From: Warburgia ugandensis
Lineage: Eukaryota > Streptophyta > Magnoliopsida > Canellales > Canellaceae
Direction: 5' to 3'
Assembly (NCBI GenBank): GCA_035236585.1
Contig: CP141132.1
Coordinates: forward strand, 46,937,880-47,001,879
DNA: 64,000 nt
The stretch's first letter is position 1; each line of letters opens with the position of its first letter. The notes beneath the pieces were generated by a model that worked only from the letters and a program-made list of their open reading frames with translations, was not told where the DNA came from and ran no database searches. This document shows positions 12,220 to 24,009 of the stretch, in pieces. Made by a program: the position numbers and the translations under genes.

Positions 12220-12690
12220 AGATTTGAATGGACTGATGAATGTGAAAGGAGTTTCCAAGAGTTGAAAAGGAGACTCATCACTGCGCCTATTTTGACCTTG
12301 CTAGTTGGTAGTGGAGGATTCATGGTATATAGTAATGCCTTAGGCAAGGGACTCGGATGCATGTTAATGCAACATGGAAAGGTGATTGCTTATACCTCAA
12401 GACAGCTAAAGACTCACGAAGTAAACTATCCCACACATGATTTGGCGTTGGCTACTGTGGTTTTTGCTCTAAAGATCTGGAGACATTATTTGTATGGCAA
12501 AAGGTTTGAAGTCTTTATAGATCATAAAAGCCTTAAGTACATATTCTCACAGAGTGATCTCAATATGAGGCAACGACATTGGATGGAATACCTAAAAGAC
12601 TATGACTTTAACATCCAATACCATCCTAGTAAGGCCAATGTCGTAGTTGATGCTCTCAGCAGGAACATGAAAGGAAGGATAGCAAATGTC
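12220..12690 (+). pseudogene. Tekay1 RNase H region
   Basis: Motifs of the Ty3/gypsy RNase H are visible: [16 protein letters not shown] leading in, then [40 protein letters not shown] and the closing DALSRN. RNase H removes the RNA strand of the hybrid during reverse transcription. Directly downstream lies the integrase. Confidence 0.9.
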
Positions 12691-12849
12691 ACTATAAGAT
12701 CAGCCTTCATAGACCATATATTTTGAGCTCAAAAGGAGTGTGAAGAAACTTAGGGCATGAGTAGTAAGACTAGATTCTCAATGGGTACTGATGGAGGAAT
12801 ACGCTTTCAAAGTAAACTCCGGCAATAGCAGGGATAAGACAGGAAATAT

Positions 12850-13735
12850 TATAAGAGGCACATAACCCGAAGTTTACCATTCATCCTGGTGGTACAAAAA
12901 TGTATCAAGATTTGAAGAGGAATTTTTGGTGGCAAGGCATGAAAAGAGACATTGGTGAGTGTGTGGAAAAATGTCTAACTTGTCAGAGAGTGAAGGCAGA
13001 GCATCAGAGACTAGCAGGACTATTACAGACTTTAGAACTCCTAGAATGGAAGAGGGACCACGTTACAATGGACTTTGTAGTAGGATTACCCCGAACCTCC
13101 AGTGGGCACGACATGATTTGGGTGATAGTAGATAGACTTACTAAATCTTCACACTTACTCCCCATTTTACAAAGACAATCACTGGAGAGTTTGGCAAGGT
13201 TGTATATTAAGGAGATTATAAGTTTACACGGAGCGCCTTTGACCATCATATCTGACAGTCTGAGCGAACTATACAGACGCTTGAAGATATGCTCAGGGCT
13301 TGTACCTTATAGTGGAAAGGTAACTGAGATGAACATCTTCCCTTAATAGAGTTTGCTTATAATAACAGTTACTGCTCTAGCATTGGCATGGCACCATACG
13401 AGGCATTATATGGTAGACCTTGTCAAACACCAACTTGTTGGAGCGATATTGGTGAACAACAATTTGTGAAGTCGGAATTAATCGAGCAATGTGCAGAGAA
13501 GGTACGAATTATCCAAAAGCGGTTATTGGCTGCCCATAGTAGACAAAAGAGCTACGCAGATAGGAGGGGCAGAGATCTTGAATTTATAGTTGGAGATCAT
13601 GTTTTCTTGAAGGTCTCACCAATTAAGGGAGTGACGAGGTTTGGAATTAAGGGCAAACTGAGCCCCAGATTCATAGGACCATTTGAAATTCTAGAAAGAA
13701 TTGGATAGATGGCATACCGGCTAGCACTTCCACCA
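12850..13735 (+). pseudogene. Tekay1 integrase region
   Basis: Opens with HPGGTKMYQDLKRNFWWQGM and a zinc-binding CLTCQRVKAEH, followed by the core with [12 protein letters not shown] and VDRLTKSSHLLPI. Further on come MAPYEALYGRPCQTP and a GPY/F-type segment (KLSPRFIGPFEILERIG) at about 13650-13705. Integrase inserts the DNA copy. The order RT-RNase H-INT confirms Ty3/gypsy rather than Ty1/copia. Broken. Confidence 0.9.
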
Positions 13736-13849
13736 CAGTTATTAGAGGTACATAATGTATTACATGTATCAATGCTCAGGAAATATGTTCCCGATCCTAC
13801 CCATGTGTTGGAGCAAGTGTCAATTAAACTGCAATCTAATCTGACTTTT

Positions 13850-13985
13850 GAGATGAAGCCAGTACGGATCCTAGATAGGAAGGAGAAGACTTTGAGAAAC
13901 AAGACTATCCCATTAGTTAAAGTCTTATGGCATCATCATACGATTGAAGAAGCTACCTGGGAAGTGGAAAGTGACATGAGATAGA
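13850..13985 (+). pseudogene. Tekay1 chromodomain
   Basis: The stretch PVRILDRKEK..LRNK, LVKVLWHHHTIEEATWEVE is a chromodomain fused to the integrase C-terminus. Chromodomains of chromoviruses are known to recognise heterochromatin marks and steer integration. The wording matches the Tekay/Del clade. Confidence 0.88.
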
Positions 13986-14040
13986 GGTTTCTAGAGTTGT
14001 TCATTGTACTACCTTGAAATTTCAAGGAAGAAAATTTTTG

Positions 14041-14054
14041 TAAGTAGGGAAGAT
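14041..14054 (+). promoter_or_regulatory. Tekay1 polypurine tract
   Basis: TAAGTAGGGAAGAT immediately precedes the 3' LTR. A purine-rich run at this place primes plus-strand synthesis. The same motif, TGTAAGGGGGGAAGAT, stands before the Tekay2 LTR at 25361. Confidence 0.85.
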
Positions 14055-14452
14055 TGTAATAACTTGCATTTTTATAATATATATATTCTTTGCATGGAAT
14101 TGACAACAAAAAGCTAAATGCCCTAATGGCTATAGAATGAATGGGTAAAACTCTAGAACTAGAGTTTAAGTCTCCAAAGACAACCTTTTTGGAGAAATTC
14201 CCTACCCAAAGCTAAGAAGTGTCCAGGTGCAATGAACCTAGATAATTCTGGTTAGTTGGGAAAGGATGAGGATAAGCACCTAATTAGAATCAAATATGGG
14301 ATAAAATGAGAAGGAGATAGTAATGAATTTAGAAAATTAGGTAGAGATAAAGATACCTAACAAATTAGAATATGAGATAGGATTGGTAAGAGATAAGATA
14401 GGAAAAAGGAGAGTCAAATCAAATTAGAATAAGAAGGGGAGAAGAGAGACAC

Positions 14453-14453
<1 letters not shown>

Positions 14454-14503
<50 letters not shown>
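14454..14503. repeat. (GA)n microsatellite in the Tekay1 3' LTR
   Basis: GA tract of about 50 bp at the position equivalent to 6545-6618. Confidence 0.95.
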
Positions 14504-14508
<5 letters not shown>

Positions 14509-16547
14509 GAGAAGAAGGAGAGGGGAACAAGCTACACCAAGGATTACAAACCAATTTGCATTTTGGATAAGAAGTCTGTAGAAGAACGATCTTGTCTACG
14601 AGGTAGAGGATTGCTTAGGAACCACTCTAAATTAACTTGACTTTTAACTTAAGTTAGGAAATCATGCATGTTTTTTGATATGAGAAAATAGTATTAATGC
14701 ATAAAGTTTTATTTATTTATTATTATTACAGATTTGTTTTGCATGATTACCTGGTACGATCAGATCTGGTTTCACATTGCATGCATACTTGTGAATGATG
14801 CATGATCCTGTTGATTATCACCTTTGTTGGGTCTGTTTTTATTTTTATTTTTTTGTCACTATGAAAGAAAAAAAAAATAGAAGTAGGTGGGGGCTGCCCT
14901 AAGGAACCATTATAAATATGGGTGCAAAAGTGGGTTGTAGTAAGTGGTGAATGGCTCTCATATGAAGCGTTCATCTAGCATTTGTCTATTGGTAACATCT
15001 GACCATGACTTCTGTCCAGGCATACACCTAGTCAGGTGCGGATTGGCAGGTCATAGCATGCATTGAAACTACCGTTCTAGTGTTGATGGTGTAGTTGTTC
15101 ATAGCAGTAGAGAAAAAGGAAAAAAGAGAAAAAGATAGGAGAGAAAAAGGTAAAACAATCGAGTCTGAATTGCATGCATCAAATACCCATTTCCAACTCA
15201 CATGCATATGCATTAGAAAATCCTTCCTTAATGATCCTAAATCCCTTTGGATAAGATCTTAAATCTCTTCTGAGACATACGATAAAATTGGTAAGATATT
15301 GGAAATGTGATGAAGGGTCTTGAGTTTTCTTGGAGGCCATGGAGGATCTGTTAATTGCTTTGAAATCCAAGTTTGGACAAGAGTAGATCCAAAGGTGTAT
15401 ACAAGTAATATGACTCACTATTTACAAAGAGCAATGATTGTTAGAGATATATTCATAGGATATGCATACATAGGATGCCTTTTCTAGATCTAGCCATTTA
15501 ATTTGTTCAACCAGCCAATCTCATCCAAGGAGCATCATTATGTTGCATAGGTATGGGAGGCTAGATATGGTGAATGGATTAGATCTTGTAAAGATCATGC
15601 TTGTCTCATGAAAAAGGAGTGTCTCTTGTGGAGACATATCATTGCTCTTATCTGAATGTGGATTCCTTTCTTTATCAATATAGTTCAAACTTTGCTTTGG
15701 AAACTAACTTAATGTTTGCAGTAGAATGGCAAGTTGGGTGAGGAATCAAGATCAAGGAGGTTAACAGAATATTTTGTAATTATTTTCATAAAGCTCTTTT
15801 TTGGTTTTGATTCCAAACTTATGATGCTTGAAATTTGCTTTAGATAACGGTTATTTCGAAGAGGAAAGGTAAAATGATCGCTCCATGGATGCTATCTAAC
15901 TACTACATTTACATTCACTCTTAGCGCATAGCATCGAGTGGATGGGTAGGTGCCCAGCACAGGGTGGAATGCTTGATGCTCATTGCATAGACAGCATGCA
16001 TGATACTCCAGTGCTAGTAATGGCATGTTTAGAATCTAGCACATGCTTATTACCTATTTATGATACACATAAGTCCTAGGGGTAGTACACACTCGTATGG
16101 TCAATAGGTATAGATGTATCCCATATGAATCACTGCATGCATAGTCCCACAAAATTTTGACCAATATCATAAGATTTTACCTGCTCAAGGTCATGGTATT
16201 TGCATGATAAAACAATTGTATAGTTTAGATCATTTCAGGTTATCGCATTCTTATGGTCAAGTGTTTTCCATGAGTTGGACATATCTTTTCATTTGTACAT
16301 ATGATTTTGAAAGTTTGATCCTTGAATAAATTTTTATGTGCATATATAATCTTTGATTTATGGTAAGTGTGACTTGTAATTGAGATAAATATTAGTTGAT
16401 GAATAATTAAAGTAAAGCAATTATTTTTAGCATGATATGTAGTGTGCATAATTGATGATTTATGCCAATTGAACTATGGCTCGTGAATGGAAATTTCGTG
16501 AATGCTTATTATGATATATTGAACAATGCAAAATGATTTGATAAATG

Positions 16548-16617
16548 AAAATTAGGCGACTCTGGAGAGTTGTGCCTAGCCTAAAATTAGGTGACTCATG
16601 TGAGTTGAACCTAGCCT
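16548..16617. repeat. 35-bp tandem duplication in the 3' LTR
   Basis: Two adjacent units equivalent to 8585-8654, again each an imperfect inverted repeat. Confidence 0.85.
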
Positions 16618-17595
16618 AGGGCAAAATGTAAGCCCCATTTGGTTGCTATGCTAGGAAGATCAGTTGGCCACTGACTTCTGAAAGTTGATACAAGCCCGAA
16701 GAGGCCTATTGTAGAGAGTATTGTATCATAGGGAGACTCCTCTCTTGTGATCCAGTGCCCCCATGAGGACTGGTGTAGCCTGTGTAGTATCCACGGCTGA
16801 ACGTAGTTGGATGTGAGTCCTTTACGTGCATAGTATGCCATATAGTTATTAGACATGTCAGTCATCCTCGAGGATATTGACCATCACCCAAATGGGTTTG
16901 TGGTAGGATGCTACGACTCAGTGATATAAAATATTGTGATACGTCATTCTTTGATAAAAGTCCTAATGGGCTTGTATGTAGAAGATTTGAAGGACATATT
17001 AGAATTTATTAGAAAAACTAGATTTTTAAAAATGCATAATTGTTTTATAATGTTTATATCATGTATATGATTGATCATGCAATTGTTTACACAAAAAGTA
17101 TGCCAATGTCTTTGCTATGGTTTTCAAACGGTTGGTTTAGACCTGTTCCTATTAAGTCATTGTACTCACCCCTACAAAACATTTCAGGTGAAGCTTGAGA
17201 GGACTAAGTAGTCGACATGACCAAATTAAATAAGGAGAATAAGAAGAGAAGTATGAATAAGTATTTAGTTAGACATTTTAATTGTTATCTTTCATTTTGA
17301 AATAATAAACACTTAAGGATGATTGTAATAAGGTAGGTGACATTGATATATTTAATCTGAAATTTAATTTGATCCTAAATTATTTATTGTTTGGGCTGTG
17401 ACTAGGGGATCCTGTAATGGTATGTTTTATTATGCTATTATATGTGAAGGTTTTATTGTGACACGAGTTGAAGGTGGAATTGAGAAAAATAAATACGTAA
17501 TATATATTTCCAAAAGAAAAAAAAATTCCTGCAGGAAAGTTTTAATTTTCAAATTTTATTTCCAAAAATCTTTTTGCAAAACCCGGGTCACCACA

Positions 17596-17600
17596 ATGTG
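17596..17600. repeat. Target site duplication of Tekay1, right copy (ATGTG)
   Basis: Exact repeat of 6138-6142. Confidence 0.95.
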
Positions 17601-18469
17601 TGTGCATGAATATATCCAACATATACACAATTATTAGTATTTAAGTAAACTATAAGCTAAATTATCAATCAAAAGCACACTTTGACTTCATTTCTCACAA
17701 GATATAATTAACACTCAAAAAGAAGCCAGTAGGTAAAACTCTCATCTATATGTGGGTAGAATAATGTATATCAAAGCCAAATTATTCACATATTTCATAT
17801 CAAAGAATGGTGACAGACAAAACTGATAAATGGCCTCATGATAAGGATACTAATTATTAAGAATATTACACTCTACTAGAATTCCTACTCATTCATGATG
17901 ACATCCATGTCATACTACACCTAAGATCAACTTAGGACTTTCACTAGGACAAAATATAAGGCTTAGGATAGGGTTATTGAAGAAAGTGGTATAAGGATAA
18001 ACAAAAAGTTTTGAAAAATATGTAAAGTTCTTCTATTAAAGTATTCAAAAATCACTTTCTAGACATGAGAGTGAACATTTTTCATTTTCATTTCATTAGC
18101 TTCTTTTTCTTTTCTTTTCCAATTGATATTTTCCTTCTTTGAAGCATTTTAGTTTTCATCTTTTGAACTATATTGCTTATACTTATTCATTGACATATTT
18201 CTCCAGCCATCTCTATATATTTCTAAAATAGACTGGGTATAAATGGGGTTAAATAAGGGTAATGGTTAATTGGCTAACAAGAAAAGGCTATAATGTAAAG
18301 GCTCGAAGGTCTACCTAGCAAAAAATAACATAGTGGGATTAAGGTTTTGGATTAAACAAAGAAAGCATATATCATTTCCTAGGCTTCATATAACTTAAAT
18401 ATGTCCATAAACTCAAGAGATAAATAGTATAATTGTAATATAATTTCTTAGTAGTTGTTAAGAGTTCAT
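17601..18469 (+). other. Non-coding sequence, possibly the 3' internal part of an OTA element
   Basis: No open frame of note. At 18225-18320 the text 'GGGTATAAATGGGGTTAAA' and 'AAAGGCTCGAAGG' resembles the non-coding stretch that plant Athila/Tat-like elements have between pol and the 3' LTR, which would fit the probable LTR E that follows. This is an inference from general family knowledge. The first few hundred bases simply continue the Tekay1 flank. Confidence 0.3.
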
Positions 18470-20350
18470 TATGGTATAAATTACCCTCATTTAGCATGAA
18501 TTTGATATATTTTAAGATACTATTTAGAATTTTGTATGAAAAATATATCATTTGAAAATTTTATTATCTAACTATAATTTGGAAAATTTTCAAGGTTAGA
18601 TGATGATCCGAGGTAAGTATGTGTAAAATTGAATGTTGTATAATACTAATTAGGTTATTTTCTTTGTTTTGTAGGTGGTAAATCAAGGCCCATGCAGTTA
18701 GATCAAGCCCATCAACAACCTATATCTTTGATGAAGCTTATATTAAAATGGATGGCTTAGATCAATTGAGATTATCTAGATCAAAATCAAGGAGTAAGGA
18801 CTCTAGTTCACTCCTCAAGCATCATGTCCAAACTATGTGTGCAAGAGAATTGAGAGAGCTTATTGATTTTATGTTTATTGATGGAAAATAGGAAGGATGA
18901 AGAGAGAGGAAATAGTTTCCTACTAGGAAATTATGTTAATATTAGAAAATTCAGTTGATTTAAAAATCCTTGGAGAAAAGGAAAGAGAATGGAAAAGGAA
19001 ATTACGAAAAAATTGAATTCAAACTAACTTCCCATCATCCATAAATTCTAGATTGATGATGGAGTGAAAAAAGTTTGAAACTTCAAAGAAAAATGAAGGT
19101 TGAAGAAGATAAATAGTGCAAGTGTAGGCTAGTGAATAGGGGTACTTTGCACTTCTGTTCCTACTTTGATGCTTGAAAAAAATCTCTAAAATTTAGTTCA
19201 TTGGAAAGAACACATCAAGGAGAAGAAGACTCAGATGTTTGATTTTCAATTTTCATTATAAATCTTGTAACTTGAATTGATTAAAGTTAGCTACTTACTA
19301 CTATTAGCATGAATAGTGATAATGAGTTAAAGTTTTGCACCTTTAGTTTAGTTTATTTGATCAGTTTTTGAATGATCTAATCATTTGATTATATTTTTAT
19401 TTGGGTTAGAAAGAGTTTCATGTAAAATCTTTTGTAATTTAATGTTTGAATTTGTTTAATTTTATAAAATAATCTTGAAAGGTACTATTGTTCATGTTGG
19501 TGAACAACCTATGTCTATGATTGATTATCTTAATTTCTATTGTCTTTATTTGAAATCTAACCATACAATTGAATTTATTGATATCAAGTTGTTCTAGGTA
19601 CTAAGTTTCATTGAAAAATTCTACCTAAAAGTATAAGGAATCAGTGACTAGAGTTAATGAAATCTCCATGGATTCTGACTATTTGTGGATTGTAAATAGA
19701 GACTAGGTTAATCGTGGATTGTGAATAGGGATAAGATAGCTGCTTAGCTAATATCACATGCATGCAACTGCTCATGACTGTCTTAGTTTTTCATAGCTTT
19801 TCTAGTAACACTCTCTCACTTGCAGACGTCGTAAGAGGTGTTGCTCTAATATTTTAATTTAAAAAATGAAGAGCATTTGTGAATAGGATCTGATGCATGA
19901 CATATTTATGAGTGATATAAGAAAAAAATAAAAAATAATCTAAGCTGTCTAAATATCAAATTCTTTCCTTAGTCTAGATCATCAGATTTTTGGAAGATTT
20001 GCATAATCTAGCCATTGAATATCTAATCATAGATGTAATAGATGGATTGATTAAGGTTGATCATCTTGCATGTGGGAGAAATTGAAGAATTTTTCTATGA
20101 TCAAGCTAGGGAAGTGGATTTTAATTAATATTTTGTTTAATTTTCTATCTTTTGAATTTTGCATTTTTTATTAATTCAATAGATCTGAATTTTTAGTTCA
20201 TTATTATTCAATTTCTATAATTTTTGCTAATATAGAGCAAATTAAATTTTATTTAAACTCTAATTTCTTTAAGTCGACTCCCTAGGGGGTCTACCCGTAC
20301 TTTCATTACCTATACTATAATATCGCATCCACTTGGGAAAATAATCAACA
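18470..20350 (+). repeat. Probable LTR of an OTA-type element (family E)
   Basis: The 3' end is the best evidence: GTCGACTCCCTAGGGGGT, then CCCGTACTTTCATTACC, TATACTATAATATCGC and CCACTTGGG, ending AATCAACA at 20350. This resembles the terminal signature of LTR families A and B. The 5' edge is not clear and is set near 18470 from the change in character. No second copy exists in the window, so limits and family are tentative. Confidence 0.4.
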
Positions 20351-21289
20351 TTATTTTGACTGAATAAAAGATAATGAAACCAACTACAAATTAATTTATG
20401 CTAAAGAAAAATCTAAATATATGTATAATCCTCAAAAAGAAAGAATAGCTCTAATCTCACATAGGTTATAAGTCTCTACTAATCTTCTTTAGGATCTCTA
20501 AGTTATACTTGCACTTCAAGCTAAACTATGTATACACGACTACTGTGTAATAAGTCTTCCTAGTCCAATTTTTTTTTTATGAAAAAATCTAGAAAAAGGA
20601 TAAAATGAACTAATTTTATCCATTTCTATTAATGAGATAATGTCCAAAGACAACAATGAATTTTAAAAAAAAAAATCCAATTCTCATCCTTGTAAAATGA
20701 AAATCTAACTCTCATCCTTATAAAGGAACCACCAAAATCTAAAGAAAAATTCAAGCTCCTTTTTAACTAAAAATTTCCAAAATTTAACAAAAAATCTCAA
20801 AAACCTACAATTAACACATCAAATTTCAAAATACCAACCCCTAGACATAAATTAAACATTGTTCTCAATGCTTAGAACTATAACCATGGGCAATCAAAAT
20901 GATAAAGCTAAGAGAGAAGGTCAAAAGAAGTGTACTTACAAGCTGATGATGATGTACAAACTCTTGAAGTAAACAATCGAATGCAAAATAATGTACAATG
21001 AATAACAATGTAGATAATACTAAATATGACACTAACTAGAACCTAAACCTACACTAACGCGACAAATGAAGGAGAAAAAAATCACTTCATTTTAGGACTT
21101 CATGATAGTCAATATACATTTTCCACCTAGTGATTTGGAGAGTCAACAATGGAATAACATTGTTGATTACCATGATTCTAAGTTTCTTGGGCTCCGCGAT
21201 AGATGAATTATTCCAAGTACTATCAACCTAGGAAAATATGATGCCTACATCAAATGGCTAAAATACCTCCTCTCTTATATTTTTCTATA
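20351..21289. other. Unassigned AT-rich sequence
   Basis: No gene or repeat terminus recognised. Contains A-rich and T-rich runs. Between about 21060 and 21290 it may include further decayed minus-strand element sequence, but no motif is clear. Confidence 0.35.
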
Positions 21290-23050
21290 TGCTAAGGTTA
21301 AGATGGCTTTGCATCTATTGAAAAGGTTGTTCACTATCCTCTTGATGTCGAGAAATGGTGGGGCTTAAACCAGCTTTATCCTTAATTGTCCACCCTAGAG
21401 CTAGTTGATGTTCTTTAGTAACACAAAGTAGCTCACCTTCCTATTCTTTATCAAGGTCTAGGGTAGCGATAATAGGCAAGGCATCAGATAGACCTAGACT
21501 TTCATGTATGGAATTTTCAGGGCCAAGTGTTGGGTCCAAATTAGGTGGTTGTTCATCAATAAATGGCTTAAGTGAAGTCTCAAGAAATGTAAGGGGTGCT
21601 ACTCAAGCTTTTCACTATGAAGTATCCATTATTGGTGCAGTATCAAGTAAAGTATTAACTTCATTAATGGAGTTGTCTATTTCAAAATCAAAATCAAAAT
21701 GAGCTACAAATGCCTTGAGAGGATTAGTTCTGGAGGATGGTAGGGATGGATTATGTAGTAGACTCTCTATCATGCTCACTTCAAAAGGATCTTCAAAGGC
21801 TAAGTATGGTTGTCCCATATTAAAGACATTCAACTTGATTTTCATATTCCTAAAGGACAACTTCTTAATACCATTCCTACAACTAATTGTAGCATTCGAC
21901 ATGGCCGAGAAGGGCCTTTCCAAAATGATAGGAATTTGAATACCAAAATAAGATATAGGTTGTGTATCTAAGACAAGAAAATCTTCTAGATTAAAAACTT
22001 GTCAACTAGTAACAAAATACCCTCAACCACACCATGATGAATTTTAAGTTATCTATCTTCTAAATATAGTGTGGTAGTAGTCGGTTTCATCTCACTTAAA
22101 CCTAATTGCTCATAGATAGAATATCGCAATAGGTTAACACTCAACCCCAAACCTACTAATGCCCTATAAATTATGTGTTCTCTAATCACACACGATATAA
22201 TGAGGCACTCAGGATCCTTGTAGTTAGGTGGGGTGTGTATTGTCTGATTAAGCTCAGTTGATGGACTAGAAAAGGGTTGTTCTTCGCATTAAGCCTTCAT
22301 TTTTGTGAACAGAGATCTTTCAAAAATTTGGCATAAGAGGCATTTCCTTGATAGATTTGAGTAATGGAATATTAATATTTATATGTTTAAATACATAAAT
22401 TATCTCATTGAAATTGGTTCCTTCTTAACCATATTCAAATGATGAGGATATGGAAACTTGGGAATTTAAGATGCCTCAAGCTAGGATTTAGAGTAAGTGG
22501 GTTATTTTTGACATTTCTCTTTACCCTTAGAAGTCTTTGTATCATTCTCATTCTCCTCACGTTTTTACGCAAGGACTTCGCTTGTTCATGAAATTTCTTA
22601 TCACTAGAAGTTGAACCCATGTCATACAGATCCTTAAGGTTTAGAATGGACTGGCTAAGAAACTTGCCTTTTCCCTCTCTGTAATTGCAGCTAAAATTTG
22701 ATCCATTTGGTATTCCATTTCCATAGTTTGTGAGTGGGTATACAAAGTTTGTTTTATACCTTTTTGAAATTCCAGGGAACTTTGCATGAACATACTAAGG
22801 GTCTCTACTAAAGATTATTTCCTATATTGTGTAGGAAACTATTATAAAGGTGGAGGTTGTTGTGGAATTGGGGCACTAAGGAAAGGTTGAGTACGGGGCT
22901 CCTAGATGGTCCACCCTAATGATTATTCCTCAACCAGAAAAAATTGTGATGCCTAGCCCATCCAAAATTGTAAGTCTCATAATAAGGATTATTATTAGGG
23001 TTTTTAAATGCATTTAATGCATTCTCTTTCTCCAAAAAATATTTAGGGGA
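21290..23050 (-). mobile_element. OTA (Athila/Tat-like) gag-protease-RT fossil
   Basis: On the minus strand, reading right to left, there is a gag-like segment with NPNNNPYYETYNFGW (22930-23010). Next comes a protease region with LLPYSIYEQLGLSEMKPT near 22090-22150 and FSAMSNATISCRNGIKKLSF near 21850-21910. Last is the start of RT with KEHQLALGWTIKDKAGLSP near 21370-21430. These are hallmarks of the non-chromodomain OTA lineage. About ten breaks or more. RNase H and integrase are not found. It adjoins LTR A copy 2 on its 5' side, in an arrangement also seen at 30650-31233. Confidence 0.75.
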
Positions 23051-23597
23051 TGCGCAATACCACAAGCACATAGGTCTATTGTAACATGCTACATGCAAGT
23101 GCATTTTGATCCTATAAGAACTCATCATTAAATAGAAAATTTTAATTAAAATTTATAGTAAATTACTTTAACCTAACCAATGAATATGAACCAATAAAAA
23201 ATTAAATAAAAAAAACACAAAAGGAGATAAATTTACTCAAATTTCTAAATATGAGGTTTTAGAATCCACCATATTAAATAACATACATTCAAAATTAAGA
23301 AATTTTAGATTTTTACACTAATGTTAATCAAACTTCAATATATTAAAATCACAAAATATGTCATCATTAAAAGCCCTAATTTCTATATTTTCTAAATCCT
23401 AGAATTTTGCCTCATTTAATATATTTTTCAAAACATAGCTTGTCTTTCTAGGACACAAATTATCTAAGATTATCTATACTATATTAACTAATCTAACATA
23501 TTTAATTTCAAAACTATAAGAAATACCTAATATTTCCTATGAAAAGAATAAGAAATATATATATTAGATTACTAATCATAAAATTGATATTTTTTAG
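23051..23597 (-). repeat. LTR family A, copy 2 (partial)
   Basis: Matches the 3' part of LTR A copies 1 and 3, including 'TCTAGGATTT'-like blocks and the run ending GATAAAATTGATATTT-like sequence. Its plus-strand left edge is TGCGCAATACCACAAGC at 23051. Similarity to the other copies stops at about 23597, exactly where Tekay2 coding sequence begins. Confidence 0.7.
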
Positions 23598-24000
23598 CAA
23601 TTGTGTATTAAGGATGATGACATACCTAAATCAGCATTCAAAACTCGGTCTAGGGATTACAAGTTTCTAGTCATGCCTTTTGGGCTGACCAATGCACTAG
23701 CAGTGTTTATGGATTTGATAAACAGAATCTTCAAGGAATTTTTGGATAAATTTCTGATTGTATTTATTGATGATATACTGATTTACTTTACCAGTATCAA
23801 GGAACATGAAGAACACTTACAATTGTACTAACTACCCTTAGAACACATAAACTATTTGGTAAATTTACTAAGTGTGAATTCTGGTTAGAGAAGGTCAATT
23901 TCTTGGGTCATGTAATTTCCAAGAATGGAGTAGAAGTAGACCCCACCAAGGTTGAAGCAATAATGAATTGGAAGAAACTTAAAATAGTAATAGATGGGGG
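23598..24000 (+). pseudogene. Tekay2 reverse transcriptase fragment
   Basis: Starts inside RT with [15 protein letters not shown], then [17 protein letters not shown] and [13 protein letters not shown], which contains the FIDD form of the catalytic motif. It is followed by the start of the connection region (FWLEKVNFLGHVISKNGVE). Same order as Tekay1 11720-12100. Confidence 0.88.
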
Positions 24001-24009
24001 TCTACATTT

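Larger units (their letters stand above)
6143..17595 (+). mobile_element. Tekay1: complete-structured Tekay/Del chromovirus, decayed
   Basis: An 11.45-kb Ty3/gypsy element with two LTRs (3,495 and 3,541 bp), an initiator-Met primer-binding site, gag-protease-RT-RNase H-integrase-chromodomain order, a polypurine tract and a perfect ATGTG target duplication. The order and the C-terminal chromodomain place it among chromoviruses. The long LTRs and the wording of the chromodomain region (PVRILDRKEK..LRNK, VLWHHHTIEEATWE) fit the Tekay/Del clade. The coding part carries roughly ten or more breaks, so it is a fossil, although termini and order are preserved. Over the first 255 bp the LTRs differ at about ten sites, mostly transitions, suggesting one to several million years or more depending on the species' rate. 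Confidence 0.95.
14055..17595 (+). repeat. Tekay1 3' LTR
   Basis: Starts TGTAATAACTTGC and ends GGGTCACCACA, copy of the 5' LTR. Hand comparison of the first 255 bp gives about ten substitutions, nearly all C/T or G/A. It contains (GA)n at 14454-14503 and the 35-bp tandem pair at 16548-16617. Followed directly by ATGTG. Confidence 0.95.
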
